Shown piece by piece: positions 1 to 5,376 of a DNA stretch of 7,361 bases. Within the stretch, counting starts at the first letter, position 1, and each line of letters starts with the position of its first letter. The translations under genes and the position numbers were made by a program. Source of the DNA: CAZTWC01 sp964617105 [NCBI: uncultured Myxococcia bacterium] (GTDB lineage: Bacteria; CAZTWC01); the NCBI GenBank assembly GCA_964617105.1, contig CAZTWC010000175.1:1-7361 (forward strand). Reading direction: 5' to 3'. Under the pieces are notes generated by a model. The model made no database searches, had not been told where the DNA came from, and saw only the letters and a program-made list of their open reading frames with translations.

Positions 1-774
1 ATTGATTTCAATTTCTTTGGTATTAAAGAAACCACTGTCTCGTAAGACAGCAATTTTTTCAATATGCCCAATATAGCGAAGTGTCTTTTCCTTGCGATTG
101 GGGGCTTTGATGGTGTGAATCATAGTTCGAAGGCCATCGCTATTGAATGCTTCTAAGGTTCCTATCCCAGGGAATTCGATCAATTCTGGTTCAGAAAGCG
201 CTGGACGAACCACTAATGTTCCGTTTTCAACAAAGCGAGCCGGGCGAGTGTATTCTTCAATTACATCGGTTGGAGAAAAACCGGCCTTATATTCATAGGG
301 CCATTCTCGCACCTCGGGTAATCCTCCAACGTAAGTAACGGCAGTTTCGCTGGTGTCCATGAGGCTCTCAGCATATCCGGTAAGCAGATTGCTCATACCG
401 GGAGCCACGCCGCAATCAACAATTGCGGTAACGTCATTGGCTTTGGCAAGTTTGTCTAATTCCAATGTGTTTTCTGGGCAAAACGCGATATCAACCACCT
501 TGCGTTTGGCCTCTAAAATTGTTCGCAACGTTTTGAACCCCATAAAACCAGGAACGGCGTTCAAAACAAAATCGTGGTTTTTTACCAATGAGGCCACTTT
601 TTTGGGGTTGGAAAGGTCGGTTTTAATGGTGGAAACTCTTGGTTCTCGGAAATGTAAATTATCGAGAGTTCGCTTATTTAAATCCGCAACCGTAACTTCA
701 AAAGAACTATCCTTAGCAAGGTCAATGGCCATAGGTGCGCCTACAAGGCCGGCACCCAATACGATAACTTTCAT
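1..774 (-). CDS. Saccharopine dehydrogenase-family oxidoreductase (LYS9/lysine dehydrogenase-like), partial at left edge
   Basis: The first 258 residues of a cytosolic NAD(P)-dependent oxidoreductase; the reading frame runs off the left edge without a stop. It opens with MKVIVLGAGLVGAP, a Rossmann dinucleotide-binding loop (GAGLVG, residues 7-12), followed by an acidic residue after the second strand (VTVADLNKR). A DCGVAPGMSN motif (about 121-130) and a VGGLPEVREWPYEYKAGF segment mark the start of the saccharopine dehydrogenase C-terminal-type catalytic domain. Family members are usually somewhat under 400 residues, so roughly a third is missing. The ATG at 774 is supported by a Shine-Dalgarno CGGAG about seven bases upstream and by the glycine loop lying where the family expects it. 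The family covers lysine biosynthesis or degradation enzymes (saccharopine or lysine 6-dehydrogenase) and relatives of unknown substrate. I cannot tell which this is, so I give no symbol. It lies 20 bases after the lipoprotein gene stop and is probably co-transcribed with it. Confidence 0.88.
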   Translation of the reverse strand, partial: MKVIVLGAGLVGAPMAIDLAKDSSFEVTVADLNKRTLDNLHFREPRVSTIKTDLSNPKKVASLVKNHDFVLNAVPGFMGFKTLRTILEAKRKVVDIAFCPENTLELDKLAKANDVTAIVDCGVAPGMSNLLTGYAESLMDTSETAVTYVGGLPEVREWPYEYKAGFSPTDVIEEYTRPARFVENGTLVVRPALSEPELIEFPGIGTLEAFNSDGLRTMIHTIKAPNRKEKTLRYIGHIEKIAVLRDSGFFNTKEIEIN

Positions 775-794
775 AATCTTCTCCGTAAATCCAA

Positions 795-1970
795 CTAAAA
801 ATCGGGCAAAACCAGCGGCGCGCAAGTGGAGACACCGGCGCCGACAATTTTGTAGGGCAAATTTGTTAATAAAGTATCGGTTTTCCCAGTGGATGGATCC
901 AGACGCAGCACCTGGGAATCGGTCTGGATCAGCATCTTTGTGGTGGTGACAAAAATATAAAATCGGCCGCCCCAATGGGCAAAAGCCCAGGCACTGACCA
1001 TACCTTTTAATGGAGGCAGAGGCCAACTTTTTTTTACTGTGGCATTCTGTTTATCCAATTCGGCAACAAAGGAGGATTGAGCACCGGGAAAATATCCAAA
1101 AAGAGAGCCATTTCCTGTACCGGTCAATTCTGGGGAGTACTCCGACTGAGGGAGTGAGCCTATTTTGGTTACTTTAAGTGTCGTTGGTTCAATAAAGCCG
1201 AGATTGCCTTCACCGCCAGTACCCGCACCTCCCGAGATATACAATTTTTCACCGCTGGAACCGGCGCTGTTGGAAACAAATCCCATGCCGAACTGTTCAA
1301 AACCAGATTGGCCTTTTGAAAATTGACTAACCTGGCAGTCAGCATTTTTTGTGTTCACAAAATAGAGGTTTCCATTGGTGTAAAGAACCCATGCCCTGGC
1401 CCCTCTGTCAACAGACATGGAGAAAGGTGTAGCCGTACTGGCAGGGCATTTTAGCGTGCCAATCAGCGTAAAGGTATTGGCGCCTTTGGCGGGATTAAAA
1501 CTCAATAACCGCTGCTTGTCGTCTACTACATAGATCAGTTGAGCACCGCCGCTGCAGGTAGGGGTGGTGCAGGTCCCGTTTTTACATATCTCGGTGGCGC
1601 AATCTTTAATTTTTTGTCCCAGAGTTCCATCATGATTACAGGCATATACCATATTATCAACACATTGTTTTCCGGCAGTGGGATTACAATCAACACACCC
1701 CAGGTATTCTACACAACGCTTATTGTCTGTGCAGGTTTCAACTTGAGTAAACTTTCCCTTCACACAGGTTTCATAGTTTTTGCCAATACAGTGAGTCTGT
1801 CCAACAACACAGGTGCCGGCACTGTTTCCAGCATCGTGCAAACTCTCCTGCGAATTATCAATTTCACCGGAACAACTAATAGAGGCAATTGCAGTAAATA
1901 GAAATAAAAACAGCAAAATTACTTTTACATCTGTTTTTGAGACTCTTGGCCATTTGTTCCAGGTATTCAT
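795..1970 (-). CDS. Cys-rich putative lipoprotein with beta-propeller-like C-terminal half (myxobacterial-type hypothetical)
   Basis: A 391-residue exported protein of unknown function. A basic N-terminus precedes a hydrophobic stretch (about 16-31) ending in SISC-SGE, so Cys33 is the likely lipid-modified residue. The box is imperfect because Ser rather than Leu/Val/Ile sits at -3. A polar linker leads to a Cys-rich module (about 52-140) with 13 cysteines, spaced like the repeated short disulfide modules (GxxxCVxxxxxxC) found in myxobacterial surface proteins. The remainder (about 141-391) has repeated beta-strand segments such as LIYVVDDKQRLLSFNP and AWVLYTNGNLYFV and ends with GAGVSTCAPL. 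It reads like a WD/Kelch-like or TolB-like propeller and resembles conserved Myxococcota hypotheticals I recall; I could not confirm this by search. The ATG at 1970 has AGAAAGG six bases upstream. The gene lies 101 bases after the phospholipase-like gene and 20 before the dehydrogenase. A surface binding or sensing role is only a guess. Confidence 0.85.
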   Translation of the reverse strand: MNTWNKWPRVSKTDVKVILLFLFLFTAIASISCSGEIDNSQESLHDAGNSAGTCVVGQTHCIGKNYETCVKGKFTQVETCTDNKRCVEYLGCVDCNPTAGKQCVDNMVYACNHDGTLGQKIKDCATEICKNGTCTTPTCSGGAQLIYVVDDKQRLLSFNPAKGANTFTLIGTLKCPASTATPFSMSVDRGARAWVLYTNGNLYFVNTKNADCQVSQFSKGQSGFEQFGMGFVSNSAGSSGEKLYISGGAGTGGEGNLGFIEPTTLKVTKIGSLPQSEYSPELTGTGNGSLFGYFPGAQSSFVAELDKQNATVKKSWPLPPLKGMVSAWAFAHWGGRFYIFVTTTKMLIQTDSQVLRLDPSTGKTDTLLTNLPYKIVGAGVSTCAPLVLPDF

Positions 1971-2071
1971 GGTTAACCTTTCTTCTTTTATTTATCGTTC
2001 CCGCTCATACAGGGCATTTTAGCCTGCGGTTGTTCAAAGAGTTGAGATCCTTGGGTAGTCCATTTTTCTAC

Positions 2072-3369
2072 TCACCGTTTATTTTTTTTAGACCGGTTTT
2101 GGGTAAACCATATAATGCCACCCAGCAAAAGAGCCACCACAAAGGCAAAAAACTGTGAATTGCTGCTGTGGTGGCCAAACGAACAACCACCGCTACCACT
2201 CGTGTTATTAGCCGGTTTCTTGAGATCCTCGGGCTTTGTAGAAAAAACAAAGTCTAAGGTTTCCTGAAGAGGTTGATCGTTCCAGGAACTGATTGGTGGC
2301 GACACAGTCACTTTATAGACGGTGTCAGCCGACCAATCATCAAGGGGTTTGATGTTGATCAGGTGGGAGTTATTGCCATAGTACACATGGATCTTGACCT
2401 GGGTAAGTTTGTTATATGGACCAGTTACTACCACGGTCTTATTATTGATGGTCGCCGATTTTAGTCCCCATGGCATCACAAACGAAACCCAGGAGTCCGG
2501 CGTTTTGGCATCCCGGGGCTGATTATACGGGGTACCACCAGTAAAATAAGTGCTCAGCAAGGGCCCTTTGAAAACCTGTTCATCATGCAAACGCGCCCAC
2601 AGAACTTTCCAATAGCGGGCAATAGCCTGGCCATGGGTCGGAGGGCTGCCCGGAACTTCCTTATTGTCCTGATTAGCGCAGGCCCAGGGATAGAGTTTTT
2701 TATAATTAGCCACGATATCGGCCTTTTCTCCATTGGAACTTGAAATCCGAACAGAAAAAGCAATCCTTGTTTGTCCATTTTCAATAGTGCTGGCAGCCAC
2801 CTTATGGCCCTGGAGTTTATCATACAACGGAGCCAAAATTTTAGCCGGAACCCACACCTCAGGGGGGGCATTGGACCTTGTGTGGCCGCAAAACATGCGT
2901 CAGTAGCCGTGTCTACCCCACCCAAGGTGGCATCGGAGTGATTGATGTCGTAAAACTCATGGCGGGTAAGATACATTCCATCGTATAGTTGATCCGAAAG
3001 ACCATGAGCAGCCATGCCCATCAAAAAGGCAATATGCTGAGCTGCCTCATCCGACCACGGTGGTTTGAACTGGGTCCGGATCCAGTCGAGATAGGTCAGA
3101 TGGAAAGGCTCCCAGTGGCTAATCTCACCATAGTCATCGTCAATGCCGTAACCGCCGTCAGGGTACATGGCTCCATTGCGCAGCATCACCAATAGATCTT
3201 CCCGGGTGAGTAAATCCCGCAGATCCCCCTTTTCTACGTAGTTCAATGAATCCATCGCTATCCAATTGTGGGAATAGTTGCCGTTAGCCGAAACTGGCGG
3301 ACAAATCATCCACCAGTGAAAAAAAATAAAAAAGGCGTAATAGAGATAAGCACATAAAATCTTTTGCAT
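2072..3369 (-). CDS. Secreted zinc-dependent phospholipase C-like protein with Ig-like domain and MYXO-CTERM-like tail; apparent frameshift
   Basis: Two overlapping frames (3369-2554 and 2896-2072) together encode one protein. Restoring one base in the C7 coding-strand tract at 2862-2868 gives a continuous 432-residue product. Residues 1-28 are a signal peptide (long hydrophobic stretch ending PPVSA). Residues 30 to about 210 resemble the zinc-dependent phospholipase C/S1-P1 nuclease fold. Candidate metal ligands are His34 in NYSHNW, Asp71 in YPDGG, His85 or His90 in SHWEPFH, His122 and Asp126 in AHGLSD, and His137. Residues about 286-380 look like a bacterial Ig-like (Big_5-type) domain ending in LDFVFST. 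The C-terminus has a Gly-rich GSGGCSFG motif (Cys396), a hydrophobic helix (about 407-422) and a basic end, as in MYXO-CTERM-type surface sorting tails. The likely role is an envelope-anchored or processed phosphodiesterase/lipase; the substrate is unknown. The ATG at 3369 has only a weak AGAG upstream. Frames and domains are clear by eye, and the zinc-enzyme assignment is moderately sure. The break may be a sequence error, a mutation or programmed slippage. Confidence 0.72.
2862..2868 (-). other. C7 homopolymer (G7 on plus strand) at the frameshift point
   Basis: The coding strand reads ATG followed by seven C and then TGAGG. In the upstream frame this gives Met-Pro-Pro-Leu-Arg and leads into about 100 residues of basic, domain-free sequence. 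One extra C, or a -1 ribosomal slip on the tract, gives Met-Pro-Pro-Pro-Glu-Val-Trp and joins the catalytic half to the Ig-like and C-terminal sorting half. Such tracts are common sites of read or assembly error and also of replication or transcription slippage. Confidence 0.75.
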
Positions 3370-3589
3370 AATAATCTCTGCTTTTTTTACCCAAATATCT
3401 ATATCAAGGATATCTTTTCTAATGTAATAAATGGCTCTTGATCATTATCAGCGTTTATTGAATTTAGACTATTAATTATAGCCGAATTTTAATAAAAATT
3501 AAAGGACGATTTTGTGAAACTGCTGTATTGCCATAGATTATGTTGATAATTGTATTGCAAAGTTAAATAAAATATAATATAGTTTAAAA
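3370..3589. other. AT-rich divergent intergenic region
   Basis: This gap separates the phospholipase-like gene (leftward) from the HTH-HEPN gene (rightward) and must hold both promoters. The rightward promoter and a direct repeat are listed separately. Leftward, a weak match is TTACAT and TATAGA about 18 bases apart, some 30-60 bases before the ATG at 3369; I do not rely on it. An AT-only inverted repeat (AATTTT, four-base loop, AAAATT) lies at 3485-3500 and may be chance. I see no small gene or structured RNA in the gap. Confidence 0.6.
3550..3578 (+). promoter_or_regulatory. Predicted sigma-70-type promoter of the HTH-HEPN gene
   Basis: A perfect -10 hexamer TATAAT (3573-3578) is preceded by TTGTAT (3550-3555, four of six matches to TTGACA) with an ideal 17-base spacer. 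Transcription would be expected to start near 3584-3587, only three to six bases before the ATG at 3590. This leaves no room for a ribosome binding site. The region is very AT-rich, so a perfect -10 is less surprising than elsewhere. Confidence 0.5.
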
Positions 3590-3602
3590 ATGTTAAATAA
3601 AA
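3562..3602. repeat. 11-base direct repeat pair bracketing the -10 box and start codon
   Basis: GTTAAATAAAA occurs at 3562-3572, abutting the -10 hexamer, and again at 3592-3602, starting at the third base of the ATG codon. The copies are identical and start exactly 30 bases apart, about three helical turns. The placement suits an operator for autoregulation by the HTH protein encoded here. Its low complexity leaves chance as an alternative. Confidence 0.4.
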
Positions 3603-4303
3603 AATCAAATCTTTTAACAGTCAAAGAGGTGGCCCAATGGTTTGCTGTACACCCCATGACTATATACAGAAAAATCTCCAGTGGGAAACTTCCTGCCATC
3701 AAATTTGGGAAGAGTTGGCTGTTGCCCAAAGAAATTTTGCAAGACTGGATAGACTCACAAATCGACTCCGCAGTGTCCAAAATAGCAAAAGATGTACAAA
3801 CCACCTCATCCGGTAGGGCCGAATCAACTGTTGATACAAACTCTGAAAATAGTTTAACTAATGGTTTAAATCTCCAATCAACCGATCTTGAAGCATCTTC
3901 CGTTCAAAAAAGGTTGCAGGATATATCTCTTTTTATCAAAGAGTTGAAAGACCTGGGAGATATTGCTAAGGCTGATTTTTTAAAAAGTCGGGAGCGGCAG
4001 TATGCTGTTATGCATTTATTGCAATTGACAATTGAGGCTGCAGTTGGTTTAGGAAACCTCCTTGTTACCAGAGAGCAATTAGGTAATCCTGAAAATTACC
4101 GGCAGATTTTTCTCCTGTTAGAGAAGAGCGGTGTATTGCCGGCCGATTTTGCCCAGGAGATGAAAAAGATGGCCAGCCTACATAACCAGTTGATTCACCG
4201 TTATTGGGAGACCGATCTTTCACAGATCTATCTCATCATAACTTCCAAACTGGATCTTTTTAAAATATTTATTCTTTTCCTCCAAAAAGCATATTCAATT
4301 TAG
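3590..4303 (+). CDS. HTH (excisionase/MerR-like) - HepT-like HEPN fusion protein
   Basis: A 237-residue cytosolic protein with two domains. Residues about 8-55 form a helix-turn-helix of the excisionase/MerR-like HTH_17 type: LLTVKEVAQWF, then HPMTIYRKISSGKLP and a final IKFGKSWLLPKEILQDWI. A low-complexity Ser/Thr/Asn linker (about 70-105) follows. Residues about 106-233 are all-helical and resemble HepT/DUF86 HEPN proteins, with the signature HNQLIHRYWE at 198-207. In HepT toxins this is the RNase motif Rx4HxY. Here His203 and Tyr205 are kept, but the Arg position is His198 (codon CAT, one transition from the Arg codon CGT). HepT toxins normally sit beside an MNT nucleotidyltransferase antitoxin; neither neighbour here encodes one. 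The ATG at 3590 lies just before the HTH with no Shine-Dalgarno, and the predicted transcription start is only a few bases away. Likely a DNA-binding regulator built on an inactive or altered HEPN domain. The HTH is sure; the HEPN call rests on the motif and helical pattern. Confidence 0.82.
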   Translation: MLNKKSNLLTVKEVAQWFAVHPMTIYRKISSGKLPAIKFGKSWLLPKEILQDWIDSQIDSAVSKIAKDVQTTSSGRAESTVDTNSENSLTNGLNLQSTDLEASSVQKRLQDISLFIKELKDLGDIAKADFLKSRERQYAVMHLLQLTIEAAVGLGNLLVTREQLGNPENYRQIFLLLEKSGVLPADFAQEMKKMASLHNQLIHRYWETDLSQIYLIITSKLDLFKIFILFLQKAYSI

Positions 4304-4383
4304 GGCCCGCTCAATAATTTGGCCGAATCATCGCCGTTTCCTGGATAAATCACCGAAAAAATCTAAAGTATCAGTGGCCGGGA
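4304..4383. other. Short convergent intergenic gap
   Basis: Eighty bases between the stop of the HTH-HEPN gene and the stop of nfo, which converge. A bidirectional terminator would be expected here, but I find no GC-rich hairpin with a T-run on either strand. Termination may be factor-dependent. Confidence 0.5.
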
Positions 4384-5244
4384 TCATTTGGAGTTGGATT
4401 CTTCATTCAGACTATACAGAAGTTGGATCTCCTCCTGCCAGATAGAAGGGTCTGGGGTTTCCAGAACCAGGGGTATCTCATCTAGCCGGGAGTCGTTGAT
4501 CAGCAGGCGGAAAGCTTCCAGGCCAATATTGCCCTGGCCAATGCTGGCATGGCGATCCACCCGGCTTTCAAACATGGACTTGGAGTCGTTGAGATGAACC
4601 CCTTTCAGGTATTTGAAACCAACAATCCGCTCAAATTTTTCCATAGTGTTTTGATAGGATTCCTGGTCGCGGATATCATAACCAGCGGCAAAAGTGTGGC
4701 AGGTGTCGTAGCAAATGCCAACCCGGCTTTTATCTTCCACCTGGTCGATTAAATGGGCCAGATGTTCGAAGTTGTATCCCACATTGGTGCCCTGGCCGGC
4801 GGCAGTCTCCACCACCAGGGTGACTCCCCGGGTTTTATCCAGAGTGCGGTTCATTCCTTCGGCTACCAGATCCAGGCACTCCTCTTCGCTGATCCCTTTT
4901 AGATGAGCGCCGGGGTGAAAATTGAGTTTATCCAGTCCCAATTGTTGGCATCTGGCTGCCTCATCCATAAACGATTGCAGAGATCTATCCCGTTTTTCCG
5001 GATCCGGATTGCCCAAATTAATTAGATATCCGTCATGGGGAAGAACCTGGGGCGTTTTAAATCCACATTGTTCCATGTTTTTCCTGAACTTATCGATATC
5101 TTTTTTAATCAAAGGCTTGGCTGCCCATCTTTTCTGGTTTTTGGTAAACAGTGCAAAAGCTTTAGCCCCAATTGCTTTGGCGTTAAGAGGAGCATTAAAG
5201 ACTCCCCCAGCGGCACTCACATGGGCTCCAATATATTTGGTCAT
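4384..5244 (-). CDS. nfo: Endonuclease IV (AP endonuclease, Nfo)
   Basis: Apurinic/apyrimidinic endonuclease of base-excision repair. It cleaves the DNA backbone 5' to abasic sites and removes 3' blocking groups using a three-zinc centre in a TIM barrel. The 286-residue length matches the family (E. coli Nfo has 285). The N-terminus [14 protein letters not shown] and the FALFTKNQ segment are classic. Every metal ligand is present, offset by one from E. coli numbering: His70, His110, Glu146, Asp180, His183, His217, Asp230, His232 and Glu262, within motifs [40 protein letters not shown] and [12 protein letters not shown] choose the ATG at 5244 over the upstream in-frame ATG at 5265. Family proteins begin at this position, and CGGAG sits six bases before it, inside what would otherwise be coding sequence. 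It is transcribed away from the large lipoprotein gene and converges on the HTH-HEPN gene. No fault is visible; expected to be functional. Confidence 0.97.
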   Translation of the reverse strand: MTKYIGAHVSAAGGVFNAPLNAKAIGAKAFALFTKNQKRWAAKPLIKKDIDKFRKNMEQCGFKTPQVLPHDGYLINLGNPDPEKRDRSLQSFMDEAARCQQLGLDKLNFHPGAHLKGISEEECLDLVAEGMNRTLDKTRGVTLVVETAAGQGTNVGYNFEHLAHLIDQVEDKSRVGICYDTCHTFAAGYDIRDQESYQNTMEKFERIVGFKYLKGVHLNDSKSMFESRVDRHASIGQGNIGLEAFRLLINDSRLDEIPLVLETPDPSIWQEEIQLLYSLNEESNSK

Positions 5245-5292
5245 AATTTTCTCCGTACCACTCAACAGGCTTGAAAGTTTTTTAATTACATA

Positions 5293-5320
5293 TTGTATTT
5301 TCTGTTATATTTAGTAAAAT
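5293..5320 (+). promoter_or_regulatory. Possible promoter of the large lipoprotein gene
   Basis: TTGTAT (5293-5298) and TAAAAT (5315-5320) with a 16-base spacer lie about 55-85 bases before the ATG at 5377. Both hexamers are imperfect and the region is AT-rich, so this is tentative. Confidence 0.3.
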
Positions 5321-5325
5321 ATCAA
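5297..5325 (-). promoter_or_regulatory. Possible promoter of nfo
   Basis: On the minus strand TTGATA (5325-5320, five of six matches) is followed after 17 bases by GAAAAT (5302-5297, four of six). This would start transcription near 5290, about 45 bases before the nfo ATG. It overlaps the proposed rightward promoter, so the two genes would compete for or share control. A perfect 11-base palindrome TCAAGTCTTGA (5322-5332) covers the -35 end. Confidence 0.3.
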
Positions 5326-5376
5326 GTCTTGAAAAATGTGTTACAGATTATTCTTGTCAATTTGTTGGGAGGTTAT

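Noticed and set aside
353-949. 198-residue plus-strand open frame
   Set aside because: It lies antisense to the dehydrogenase and the end of the lipoprotein gene, has no domain-like pattern or ribosome binding site, and is a shadow of well-supported minus-strand genes.
1539-1901. 120-residue plus-strand open frame
   Set aside because: Antisense to the Cys-rich module of the lipoprotein; its composition is explained by the reverse complement of that gene.
1971-2071. Terminator or promoter between the phospholipase and lipoprotein genes
   Set aside because: I found no convincing hairpin with T-run or paired promoter hexamers, so whether the genes are co-transcribed is left open.
2554-2861. 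Out-of-frame C-terminal tail of the upstream phospholipase frame
   Set aside because: About 100 basic, Trp/Arg/Leu-rich residues with no domain pattern, while the other frame over the same bases encodes coherent Ig-like sequence. Treated as frameshift read-through rather than a real C-terminus.
3485-3500. AATTTT-AATA-AAAATT inverted repeat
   Set aside because: Perfect but made only of A and T in an AT-rich gap; too weak as a terminator or operator to list as a feature.
3590-4303. Reading the HTH protein as a phage or integrative-element excisionase
   Set aside because: No integrase, attachment-site repeat or tRNA is nearby, and the protein is far longer than an excisionase because of the HEPN-like domain.
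5245-5265. Upstream in-frame ATG for nfo
   Set aside because: It adds seven residues not found in the family and would bury the CGGAG ribosome binding site that serves the ATG at 5244.
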